Shown in pieces: positions 22,647 through 30,227 of a stretch of 64,000 nucleotides of DNA. Positions within the stretch are counted from its first letter, which is position 1. Every line of letters begins with the position of its first letter. Made by a program: the position numbers and the translations under genes. Source of the DNA: Blastococcus sp. TF02-09 (lineage in GTDB: Bacteria > Actinomycetota > Actinomycetes > Mycobacteriales > Geodermatophilaceae). The DNA lies in the NCBI RefSeq assembly GCF_003319105.1, contig NZ_QOHH01000006.1, positions 1 through 64,000 of the forward strand, read 5' to 3'. Under the pieces are notes generated by a model that was not told the DNA's origin, searched no databases, and saw only the letters and a list, made by a program, of their open reading frames with translations.

Positions 22647-25607
22647 GTGGCCATGCGGCCCCCCGTGCCGGTGCCGACGCTGTCGCGCCGCGCGAAGCTG
22701 GTCCTCGGCGCCATCGCCGTGCTGCTCGTGCTGTTCACCGTGGTCGGCTCGCTGACCAACGTCTACGTCGACTACCTGTGGTTCGCCGAGACCGACTACA
22801 CCGAGGTCTTCTGGACCGAGCTGCAGAGCCGCGCCCTGCTGTTCGCCGTGGCTGGGGTCGCGACCGGTGGCCTGACCGCCCTGGCGATCTACCTGGCCTA
22901 CCGGTTCCGCCCCACGTTCCGGCCGATGTCGCTGGAGCAGCAGAACCTGGAGCGCTACCGGCAGTCGCTGGAGCCGCGGGCGGGCCTGGTGCTCACCGCC
23001 GTCGCCGTCGTCCTGGGGCTGTTCGCGGGCTTCGCCGCGCAGGGCAGCTGGGAGACCTGGCTGACCTTCCGCAACGGCACCGACTTCGGCCAGACCGACC
23101 CGCAGTTCGGGCTGGACCTCTCCTTCTTCGTCTTCGACTACCCCTTCTACCGGCTGGTCCTGGGCTTCGGGTTCGCCATCGCGGTCCTGGCGCTGATCGG
23201 CTCGCTGGTCACCCACTACGTGTTCGGCGGGCTGCGGCTGCAGACGCCGGGCCAGAAGCTCACCGCCGCGGCGCGCGTGCAGGTCTCGGTGCTGCTGGGC
23301 GTCTTCGTCGCGCTGAAGGCGGTCGCCTACTGGCTGGACCGCTACGGGCTGGTCTACTCCGACCGCGGTGACGTGTTCACCGGCGCCAGCTACACCGACA
23401 TCAACGCGCTGCTGGTGCCCAAGACGATCCTGGTGTTCGTGGCGGCGGTCTGCGCCATCGCGTTCTTCGCCAACATCGTCGTCCGCAACTTCCTGCTCCC
23501 GGCCGCCGCGCTGGTGCTGCTGCTGGCCTCCAGCCTGGTCATCGGCGTGGCCTACCCGGCGATCGTGCAGCAGTTCGTGGTCAAGCCCAGCGCCAACGAG
23601 CGCGAGGCGCCCTACATCGAGCGGGCCATCGAGATGACCCGCCAGGCCTACGGCCTCGACCAGGTCGAGTACGTGGACTACGCGCAGGAGACCGAGGCCA
23701 CCGACGGCGAGGGCGACGTCGTCGACCCGGAGGTGGCGCTGGCCGAGCTCCGCAACGACACCGAGACCATCCCCAACGCCCGGCTGCTGGACCCGAACGT
23801 GCTGACCGAGACGTTCACGGCGCGCCAGCAGATCCGCAACTGGTACGGCTTCCCGGAGAAGCTCGACGTCGACCGCTACACCGTGGACGGCGAGGAGCGC
23901 GACTACGTCGTGGCGGTGCGCGAGCTGGACAGCACCGGGCTGTCGGAGAACCAGAGCACCTGGATCAACCGGCACACCGTCTACACCCACGGGCACGGTT
24001 TCGTCGCCGCGCCGGCGAACGAGGTCGTGGCCGGCTCCGACGGCGGCGAGCCCAACTTCACCACCGGGGATCTGCCCGTCCGCGGCGACATCCCGGTCGA
24101 CCAGAGCCGCATCTACTACGGCGAGCTCATCGACGACTACTCCGTCGTCGGTGCTCCCGACGGGGCCACCCCGCGCGAGTCCGACCTGCCCGAGGGCGGG
24201 TCGGACGACCGGCAGATCAACAACACCTACGACGGCGAGGGCGGGGTGTCGGTCGGCAGCTTCTTCCGTCAGCTGACCTTCGCCGTGTACTTCCGGGAGC
24301 GGAACTTCCTGCTCTCCAGCGCGGTCAACGACGAGTCGAAGGTCCTCTACGTGCGCGACCCCCGCGACCGGGTGGAGAAGGCGGCGCCCTTCCTCGAGGT
24401 CGACGGCGACCCGTACCCCGCGGTGATCGACGGCCGGGTCACCTGGATCCTCGACGGCTACACGACGTCGGACTCCTACCCCTACTCCGAGCAGATGGAG
24501 CTGGGCGAGGCCGCCGCGGACTCGCTGACCGGCACCGGCACCACGGCGCTGCCGGACGAGACCTTCAACTACATCCGCAACTCGGTGAAGGCGACCGTCG
24601 ACGCCTACGACGGCACGGTCACCCTCTACGCGTGGGACGAGGAGGACCCGGTCCTCCAGACCTACATGAAGGCCTTCCCTGGCGTCATCCAGCCCAAGAG
24701 CGAGGTGTCCGACGAGCTGGAGGGCCACCTCCGGTACCCCGAGGACCTGTTCAAGGTGCAGCGGGACATCTTGACGCGGTACCACGTTGAGGACCCGATC
24801 GCGTTCTACGAGGGCAGCGACCGCTGGCAGGTGCCGGACGACCCGACCGTGGGGGGCAACGTCCAGGAGGACCAGCCGCCGTACTACATCCTCGCCCAGC
24901 GGCCGGGTGACGACGAGGCCAGCTTCCAGCTGACCAGCGCGCTCAACGCCTTCCAGCGGGAGAACCTGTCGGCGTTCATCTCGGCGTCCAGCGATCCGGA
25001 CACCTACGGCGCCATCCAGGTGCTCCAGCTGCCCGGCAACACGCCGTTCCGCGGGCCGGGGCAGGTGCAGAACGCGTTCACCGCGAACGAGGACATCCGG
25101 CCCGACCTTACGCTGTTCGACAGCGAGAGCTCGAACGCCGTGTTCGGCAACCTGCTCACCCTGCCGATCGGGGACGCCGGCCTGCTGTACGTCGAACCCC
25201 TCTACGTCGAGGGGACCGGTCAGGGCGGCTTCCCGCTGCTGCAGCGCGTGCTGGTCAACTTCGGTGGCCGGATCGGCTACTCGAACACCCTCGCCGGTGC
25301 GCTGGACGAGGTGTTCGGGTCCGGCGCCGGCGAGGTCGCCACCGACAGCGGTGAGGAGACGACGCCGAGCCCGAGCCCCAGCCCGTCGCCGTCGCCGTCC
25401 CCGTCGCCGGACGGGGACGCCGGTACCGATCCCGACGTGGACGCGGCGCTCGCCGACGTCGACGCCGCCCTCGACGCGTTCGCCGACGCCCAGCAGAGCC
25501 GCGACTTTGCGGCCCAGGGCCAGGCGTTGGCCGACCTCGACGCCGCGGTCCAGGCCTACCGGGACGCGCAGGCGGCCGCGGACGGCGCAGCGACGCCCGG
25601 CGGCTGA
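22647..25607 (+). CDS. UPF0182 family integral membrane protein
   Basis: A 986-residue protein with about seven transmembrane segments in the first ~310 residues and a large extracytoplasmic domain after them. It ends in an acidic, low-complexity tail containing a (Ser-Pro) run and Ala/Asp-rich helices. Family function is unknown. The GTG at 22647 is chosen because GAGGAG lies seven bases upstream; a GTG at 22593 would add 18 residues of poor quality. Length agrees with the family (~990). The conserved neighbour is the PDZ-Lon protease, suggesting shared envelope quality control, which is inference. Confidence 0.92.
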   Translation: MAMRPPVPVPTLSRRAKLVLGAIAVLLVLFTVVGSLTNVYVDYLWFAETDYTEVFWTELQSRALLFAVAGVATGGLTALAIYLAYRFRPTFRPMSLEQQNLERYRQSLEPRAGLVLTAVAVVLGLFAGFAAQGSWETWLTFRNGTDFGQTDPQFGLDLSFFVFDYPFYRLVLGFGFAIAVLALIGSLVTHYVFGGLRLQTPGQKLTAAARVQVSVLLGVFVALKAVAYWLDRYGLVYSDRGDVFTGASYTDINALLVPKTILVFVAAVCAIAFFANIVVRNFLLPAAALVLLLASSLVIGVAYPAIVQQFVVKPSANEREAPYIERAIEMTRQAYGLDQVEYVDYAQETEATDGEGDVVDPEVALAELRNDTETIPNARLLDPNVLTETFTARQQIRNWYGFPEKLDVDRYTVDGEERDYVVAVRELDSTGLSENQSTWINRHTVYTHGHGFVAAPANEVVAGSDGGEPNFTTGDLPVRGDIPVDQSRIYYGELIDDYSVVGAPDGATPRESDLPEGGSDDRQINNTYDGEGGVSVGSFFRQLTFAVYFRERNFLLSSAVNDESKVLYVRDPRDRVEKAAPFLEVDGDPYPAVIDGRVTWILDGYTTSDSYPYSEQMELGEAAADSLTGTGTTALPDETFNYIRNSVKATVDAYDGTVTLYAWDEEDPVLQTYMKAFPGVIQPKSEVSDELEGHLRYPEDLFKVQRDILTRYHVEDPIAFYEGSDRWQVPDDPTVGGNVQEDQPPYYILAQRPGDDEASFQLTSALNAFQRENLSAFISASSDPDTYGAIQVLQLPGNTPFRGPGQVQNAFTANEDIRPDLTLFDSESSNAVFGNLLTLPIGDAGLLYVEPLYVEGTGQGGFPLLQRVLVNFGGRIGYSNTLAGALDEVFGSGAGEVATDSGEETTPSPSPSPSPSPSPSPDGDAGTDPDVDAALADVDAALDAFADAQQSRDFAAQGQALADLDAAVQAYRDAQAAADGAATPGG
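25365..25409 (+). repeat. Ser-Pro codon repeat in the UPF0182 tail
   Basis: Fifteen codons encode alternating Pro and Ser, P(SP)7, using mixed agc, tcg and tcc serine codons. It forms a stiff linker between the extracytoplasmic domain and the acidic tail. Confidence 0.85.
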
Positions 25608-25678
25608 GCGGCCGGAGGAGGGGACGGCGCACCCGCGTCGCCCCCTCCTCCCCGCCTGGGGTACGGTGGTCGTACCGA

Positions 25679-25752
25679 CGCGGGGTGGAGCAGCTCGGTA
25701 GCTCGCTGGGCTCATAACCCAGAGGTCGCAGGTTCGAATCCTGCCCCCGCTA
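25679..25752 (+). tRNA. Initiator tRNA-Met (CAT), copy 1
   Basis: A 74-nt cloverleaf. The anticodon stem CTGGG/CCCAG with loop CTCATAA has the three consecutive G-C pairs diagnostic of initiators, and positions 1 and 72 (C and T) do not pair, another initiator mark. The T arm is GCAGG-TTCGAAT-CCTGC. CCA is not encoded. TACGGT about 15 bases upstream is a probable -10, followed by taccga also found before copy 2. Confidence 0.96.
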
Positions 25753-25757
25753 CTCAC

Positions 25758-25795
25758 GCACAGGGCCCGGTCACCTCGGTGACCGGGCCCTGTGC
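25758..25795 (+). terminator. Strong hairpin after initiator tRNA copy 1
   Basis: Perfect 17-bp stem (25758-25774 with 25779-25795) around the tetraloop CTCG. No T run follows. Its 28-base core recurs with one change at 26203-26230 on the other side of the STAS gene. Confidence 0.8.
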
Positions 25796-25859
25796 CGTTC
25801 GCGGCCAGGCGCGGTCACGGGCATTGTCCCGCCGGACCACGTGCCGCAGTCTGTGCGGC

Positions 25860-26192
25860 GTGGACGGGGACCAGCTGCCCTGGCAGATCAACCGGCCGGG
25901 CGCGATCACGGTGCAGGACGCCGACGACGGGCACGTGCTGCACATGAGCGGCGACGTGGTGGACGTGGTCGTCGAGCACCTCATGGCCACCCGCCCGGTG
26001 GACCTCTCGCGCGTCGTGGCCGTCGACGTCGGCGACGTGACCTACATCGACTCCACGGGACTGTCGTTGCTAGCCCGCTGGGCGCAGGCAGCCGCCGCCG
26101 GGGGACGACCGGCCGAGATCCGCCGCCACACCACCCGGTTCGGCCGCGTCCTCGAGGTGGCCGGACTCACCACCCTGTTCGTGTACGCGTGA
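25860..26192 (+). CDS. STAS domain protein (anti-sigma factor antagonist-like)
   Basis: A 110-residue single STAS domain. VTYIDSTGLSLLARW near residues 60-74 contains the serine that partner kinases phosphorylate in SpoIIAA-type proteins. It would bind and remove an anti-sigma factor when unphosphorylated; no partner kinase or sigma gene lies beside it. The GTG at 25860 is preferred because homology starts there; a GTG at 25779 falls inside the tRNA terminator. The gene is enclosed by two nearly identical hairpins, so it is probably monocistronic. Confidence 0.85.
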   Translation: MDGDQLPWQINRPGAITVQDADDGHVLHMSGDVVDVVVEHLMATRPVDLSRVVAVDVGDVTYIDSTGLSLLARWAQAAAAGGRPAEIRRHTTRFGRVLEVAGLTTLFVYA

Positions 26193-26242
26193 GCACGGCA
26201 GGGGGCCCGGCCACCTCGGTGACCGGGCCCCGTGCCGTGCTC
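26191..26242. terminator. Bidirectional hairpin between STAS and acyl-CoA dehydrogenase genes
   Basis: Arms of 24 bases (26191-26214 and 26219-26242) pair with two mismatches around the loop CTCG. It sits between two convergent genes and shares its core with the hairpin at 25758-25795. Confidence 0.8.
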
Positions 26243-26247
26243 CCGGC

Positions 26248-27543
26248 TCACGGGCCGGCGAAGACCCCGTCGCCGTTGGACTGCGAGCGACCCGGGGCCG
26301 GCTCGCTGTACTGACCGGCCTCGTGGCGGGCGACGACGAAGTGGTGCACCTCGTCCGGCCCGTCGGCCAGGCGGAGCGTGCGCTGGCTGGCGTACATGCC
26401 GGCCAGGGGCGTCCACTGCGAGACGCCGGTGGCGCCGTGGATCTGGATGGCCTGGTCGATGATCTGGCAGACCTTCTCCGGCACCATCGCCTTGACCGCG
26501 GAGACGTAGACGCGGGCCTGGGCGTTGCCGAGCACGTCCATCGCCTTGGCGGCCTTGAGCACCATGAGCTTGCAGGCGTCGAGCTCGATGCGGGCCCGCG
26601 AGACGGTCTCCATGTTCTTGCCGAGGTTCAGGATCGGCTTGCCGAACGCCTCGCGGAACTTGCCGCGGCGGACCATCAGCTCCAGCGCCTTCTCGCCCTG
26701 GCCGATCGCGCGCATGCAGTGGTGGATGCGGCCCGGACCCAGCCGCACCTGGCTGATCTCGAAGCCCCGGCCCTCGCCGAGCAGCATGTTCGAGGCCGGC
26801 ACGCGCACGTCGGTGAAGCGGATGCGCATGTGGCCGTGCGGGGCGTCGTCGCGGCCGAAGACCTCCATCGGCTCCATCACCTGGACGCCCGGGGTGTCCA
26901 TCGGCACCAGGATCTGCGACTGCTGCTGGTGCACCGGCGCGTCCGGGTTGGTCTGGCACATGACGATCATGATCTTGCAGCGCGGGTCGCCGGCCCCGGA
27001 GATGTAGTACTTCTCGCCGTTGAGGACGTAGTCGTCGCCGTCGCGCAGGGCCTGGAGTCGGACGTTCTTGGCGTCCGAGCTGGCGACGTCGGGCTCGGTC
27101 ATGGCGAAGGCGGAGCGGATCTCGCCGTTGAGCAGGGGCTCCAGCCACTGCGCCTTCTGCTCCGGGGTGCCGACGCGCTCGAGCACCTCCATGTTGCCGG
27201 TGTCCGGGGCCGAGCAGTTGAGCGACTCCGAGCCGAGCGGGTACTTGCCGAGCTCGACGGCGATGTAGGCGTAGTCGAGGTTGCTCAGCCCACCGACCTC
27301 GGAGTTGGGCAGGAAGAAGTTCCACAGGCCGGCCGCCTTGGCCTTGTCCTTGGCTCCCTCCAGCGCCTCGAGCTGGCCCGGCGCGTAGGACCACCGGTCC
27401 GCGCGGCCCTCGCCGAGCCGGAAGAACTCCTCCTGCATCGGCGCGACCACGTCCTCGAGGAACCGGACCACCCGGTCGTAGAGCGGCCGGGCCTCCTCGC
27501 TCATGCGCAGGTCGAACAGTTCCGTTGGCTCGGCGGTCCGCAT
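26248..27543 (-). CDS. Acyl-CoA dehydrogenase family protein
   Basis: A 431-residue FAD enzyme that introduces a 2,3 double bond into acyl-CoA thioesters. Family signatures are AFAMTEPDVASSDA near residue 145, YVLNGEKYYISGAGDPRCK, and the C-terminal IHGATGVSQ with RLADGPDEVH. The last resembles the ACAD10/11-like branch that handles longer or branched substrates. The ATG follows AGAGGGA. It is divergent from the PhyH-type dioxygenase, and both enzymes fit degradation of branched acyl chains, which is inference from context. Confidence 0.93.
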   Translation of the reverse strand: MRTAEPTELFDLRMSEEARPLYDRVVRFLEDVVAPMQEEFFRLGEGRADRWSYAPGQLEALEGAKDKAKAAGLWNFFLPNSEVGGLSNLDYAYIAVELGKYPLGSESLNCSAPDTGNMEVLERVGTPEQKAQWLEPLLNGEIRSAFAMTEPDVASSDAKNVRLQALRDGDDYVLNGEKYYISGAGDPRCKIMIVMCQTNPDAPVHQQQSQILVPMDTPGVQVMEPMEVFGRDDAPHGHMRIRFTDVRVPASNMLLGEGRGFEISQVRLGPGRIHHCMRAIGQGEKALELMVRRGKFREAFGKPILNLGKNMETVSRARIELDACKLMVLKAAKAMDVLGNAQARVYVSAVKAMVPEKVCQIIDQAIQIHGATGVSQWTPLAGMYASQRTLRLADGPDEVHHFVVARHEAGQYSEPAPGRSQSNGDGVFAGP

Positions 27544-27741
27544 CGGTGTCCCTCTCAGATGGATCGTTCGGCACCCCGAGCGTGGCACAGCGAGCGGTCG
27601 GGCGGGTGACCCGGGCCACGATCCCGGCGTCGGGCGGCTGCGGTCTCCGGCCGGGACCGAGGTCAGGGCCCTGCTACGTTCCGCTGGCCGGCCCGCGCGG
27701 ACGTCGTCCGCGTGCGACCGGACGACCCGGGAGGCGCAGTG

Positions 27742-28506
27742 GTGCTGACGCGTGAGGCAACGGTTGAGGAGGCCTGCGCGGCCGTCGACCGCGACGGCTA
27801 CGTCATCATCGAACGGCTCATGGACCCGGAGTGGGTCGCGGCTGCCAAGGCCGACCTGCAGCGGGTGCTCGCCGACACGTCCACGGGGCGCAACGCCTTC
27901 GAGGGCTTCTCCACCCAGCGCGTCTACGCGCTGTTCGCCAAGACGCGGTACTTCGACGGGCCGGGCACCCACCCGCTCATGCTCGGCGTCCTCGACCACG
28001 TGCTCGGCCACTACCAGTTCAGCGCGCCGGTGGGGATCCAGATCGGGCCGGGGGAGAAGGCCCAGGTGCTGCACCGCGACGACGACGTGTACCCGCTGCC
28101 GCGCACCGGCACGGACGTCGTCGTCAACACGATGTGGCCGCTCGACGACTTCACCGTCGAGAACGGCGCGACCCGGTTCGTGCCCGGGAGCCACCGCTGG
28201 GAGGCCGGGCGCACCGCCACGGAGGAGGAGACGACGGCCGCCGTCATGCCGGCCGGGTCGGTGCTGATCTACGTCGGCAACCTCGTCCACGGGGGCGGGG
28301 CGAACACGACCGACCGGCCGCGCCTCGGCGTCATCCTCGAGTACGCCGCGTCCTGGCTCCGGCCCCAGGAGAACCACGTGCTCGCCGTGCCGCAGGAGAT
28401 CGTCCGGACACTGCCGGAGCGGCTGCAGGAGCTGCTGGGCTACAACATCCACCCGCCGTTCCTCGGCTACGTCGACGGCCGTCACCCCCGGAGGGTTCTG
28501 CGGTGA
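27742..28506 (+). CDS. Phytanoyl-CoA dioxygenase (PhyH) family protein
   Basis: A 254-residue Fe(II)/2-oxoglutarate-type oxygenase. Metal ligands are seen as the HxD of VLHRDDDVYP and the distal His of LVHGGGANTTDRPR; the following Arg would bind 2-oxoglutarate. The substrate is unknown; family members act on phytanoyl-CoA, ectoine or secondary metabolites. The GTG at 27742 lies seven bases after GGAGG (a GTG at 27739 is also possible). Its stop overlaps the next gene as GTGA, so the hydrolase is co-translated. Confidence 0.88.
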   Translation: MLTREATVEEACAAVDRDGYVIIERLMDPEWVAAAKADLQRVLADTSTGRNAFEGFSTQRVYALFAKTRYFDGPGTHPLMLGVLDHVLGHYQFSAPVGIQIGPGEKAQVLHRDDDVYPLPRTGTDVVVNTMWPLDDFTVENGATRFVPGSHRWEAGRTATEEETTAAVMPAGSVLIYVGNLVHGGGANTTDRPRLGVILEYAASWLRPQENHVLAVPQEIVRTLPERLQELLGYNIHPPFLGYVDGRHPRRVLR

Positions 28507-29381
28507 CCGGGATCAGCGAGACACGGATCGAGGCCGGTGGGCTCTCCTTCGGAGCGCTCGTCGCCGGGCCGGAGGACGGCCCCCTGGCGTTGTGCCTGCA
28601 CGGCTTCCCGGACACCGCGCACACCTACCGCCACCTGCTGCCGGAGCTCGCGGCCGCGGGTTTCCGGGCGGTGGCCCCGTTCTCGCGCGGCTACGCGCCG
28701 ACCGACGTCCCCGCCGACGGCCGGTACCAGACCGGCGCGCTGGTCCGGGACGCGAACGCCCTCCACGACGCCCTGGGCGGCGACGAGCGCGCGGTGGTCG
28801 TCGGGCACGACTGGGGTGCGCAGGCGACCTACGGCGCCGCGGTCGGTGCGCCGGACCGCTGGCGGAAGGTGGTGGCCATGGCGGTGCCGGTGGGTCCGGC
28901 GCTGGCCGGCTCGTTCTTCACCTACGACCAGATCAAGCGGTCGTTCTACATGTACTTCTTCCAGAACCTGCTGGCCGACGTGCTCGTCGCGGCCAACGAC
29001 CAGGCCTTTCTCGCCCGGCTGTGGGCCGACTGGTCACCCGGCTACGACGCGACCGAGGACCTCGCCCTCGTCCGTGCCGCCCTCGGGACGCCGGAGAACC
29101 TGGCCGCGGCGCTGGGCTACTACCGCGCGCTGTTCGACCCGGCCCGGCAGTCGCCGGAGCTGGCCGCCGAGCAGCTGGCCGTCAGCGGGGTGCCGCCGCA
29201 GCCGACGCTCTACCTGCACGGCGCCCAGGACGGCTGCATGGGTGCCGACGTCGTCGGTGCGGTGCGGGACGCCCTCGTCCCCGGCTCGGAGGCCGTCGTC
29301 GTCGAGGGCGCGGGGCACTTCCTGCACCTCGAGCGGCCGGCCGAGGTGAACGCCCGCATCGTGGGCTTCCTGACCTCGTAG
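28503..29381 (+). CDS. Alpha/beta hydrolase, epoxide-hydrolase-like
   Basis: A 292-residue alpha/beta hydrolase. The oxyanion site is LCLHGFPD, the nucleophile elbow VVGHDWGAQ with Asp, and the catalytic His is in GAGHFLHLERP. It resembles epoxide hydrolases and may act on the product of the dioxygenase whose stop codon it overlaps. Its architecture parallels the hydrolase at 3307-4152, but the two are not close copies. Confidence 0.88.
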   Translation: MTGISETRIEAGGLSFGALVAGPEDGPLALCLHGFPDTAHTYRHLLPELAAAGFRAVAPFSRGYAPTDVPADGRYQTGALVRDANALHDALGGDERAVVVGHDWGAQATYGAAVGAPDRWRKVVAMAVPVGPALAGSFFTYDQIKRSFYMYFFQNLLADVLVAANDQAFLARLWADWSPGYDATEDLALVRAALGTPENLAAALGYYRALFDPARQSPELAAEQLAVSGVPPQPTLYLHGAQDGCMGADVVGAVRDALVPGSEAVVVEGAGHFLHLERPAEVNARIVGFLTS

Positions 29382-29389
29382 GCCCGGGC

Positions 29390-29866
29390 TCAGACGCGAG
29401 TGAGCTCGTCGCTCCGGCGACGCCGGTTGGGATTCGCCACCGGGGCGGTGCGGCCGACCGTCGCCCGCGGCACGACGGGCTCCCGCCGCTCGTGCACCAC
29501 CGGTGGGGTGTGCGCGTGCTCCGGCTTCTGCGGGCGCGAGCGGGACCCCGCCAGCAGGGCGTGCGGGCGGGTCGCGTCGTCGTCGTCCTGCCCGGGATCC
29601 CCGACGAGGCCCAGCTGACGGGCCGCGGGGGCCGACGGGAACGTCTCGCACCGGGGCGGGCGCTTCGGGTCGGGCAGGCGGAGCTCGGCGAGGTCCTTCC
29701 AGGTGGAGTGCCGCAGGCCGTCGACGACGCAGCGGACCCGGGCCAGGACGCGACCCTCCTGGGTCGTCCAGCCCAGCAGCTCACCGGAGAACCAGATGCC
29801 ACGGTGGTGGATCTCCACGGGCTGCGGGTCGCCCGCGAAGAGGCTCACCACCGGATTCCCGCTCAC
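29390..29866 (-). CDS. Conserved protein of unknown function
   Basis: A 158-residue protein I do not recognise. The first ~80 residues look folded (VEIHHRGIWFSGELLGWTTQ, then HSTWKDLAELRLPDPKRPPR); the rest is Arg/Pro-rich and probably disordered. The GTG at 29866 is used. It lies between the hydrolase gene and the second initiator tRNA and converges on the hydrolase. A single-stranded-DNA or RNA contact could be guessed from the basic tail, but nothing supports it. Confidence 0.6.
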   Translation of the reverse strand: MSGNPVVSLFAGDPQPVEIHHRGIWFSGELLGWTTQEGRVLARVRCVVDGLRHSTWKDLAELRLPDPKRPPRCETFPSAPAARQLGLVGDPGQDDDDATRPHALLAGSRSRPQKPEHAHTPPVVHERREPVVPRATVGRTAPVANPNRRRRSDELTRV

Positions 29867-30020
29867 CCGGCGGACTGTAGGTCCGGGGGACGATCCGGTA
29901 CGGAAGGCGCGCGTGCTTGTCGCGCGCCACGGAACAGGTCCGTCCCACCACTCACTCCGGTGCCTGCCGCAACCCCCGGCGGACGGCCGGTCCACACCGG
30001 TGTACAGTGGGTTCTACCGA

Positions 30021-30094
30021 CGCGGGGTGGAGCAGCTCGGTAGCTCGCTGGGCTCATAACCCAGAGGTCACAGGTTCGAATCCTGTCCCCGCTA
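30021..30094 (+). tRNA. Initiator tRNA-Met (CAT), copy 2
   Basis: Identical to copy 1 except for one T-arm pair: ACAGG/CCTGT replaces GCAGG/CCTGC, a compensated A-T for G-C change. It keeps the three G-C pairs of the anticodon stem and the unpaired 1-72 position. Here CCA follows directly in the DNA (30095-30097). TACAGT is placed upstream as the TACGGT is for copy 1. Confidence 0.96.
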
Positions 30095-30102
30095 CCACGT
30101 GG

Positions 30103-30138
30103 AACGGCCCTCACAGTCGCACTGTGAGGGCCGTTTCT
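30103..30138 (+). terminator. Terminator of initiator tRNA copy 2
   Basis: Perfect 15-bp stem (30103-30117 with 30121-30135) around the loop CGC, followed by ttctc. Unrelated in sequence to the hairpin behind copy 1. Confidence 0.85.
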
Positions 30139-30227
30139 CATCCGCCGACGTCGGCACCGCTCCGGCGACTGCGCCCGCTCCGGGCGCCGCGCCGAGGCGA
30201 GCGTGCCCGGCAGCTCGAGGAGGAGCA

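Noticed and set aside
25365-25409. A CRISPR-like or DNA tandem repeat
   Set aside because: It is a Ser-Pro coding repeat with varied serine codons inside the UPF0182 gene; there are no spacers and no cas genes.
22617-25757. A 1046-codon open frame on the minus strand
   Set aside because: It is the antisense of the UPF0182 gene. Its product is low-complexity Arg/Gly/Val/Leu/Asp sequence with no domain, a normal by-product of very high GC3. Similar long antisense frames at 4195-6222, 5867-8641, 8386-10275, 9864-11948, 12724-14766 and 18787-21000 were dropped for the same reason.
25679-30094. An integrative element using the initiator tRNA as attachment site
   Set aside because: Both tRNA copies are complete with their own promoter regions, and there is no integrase, excisionase or replication gene between them.
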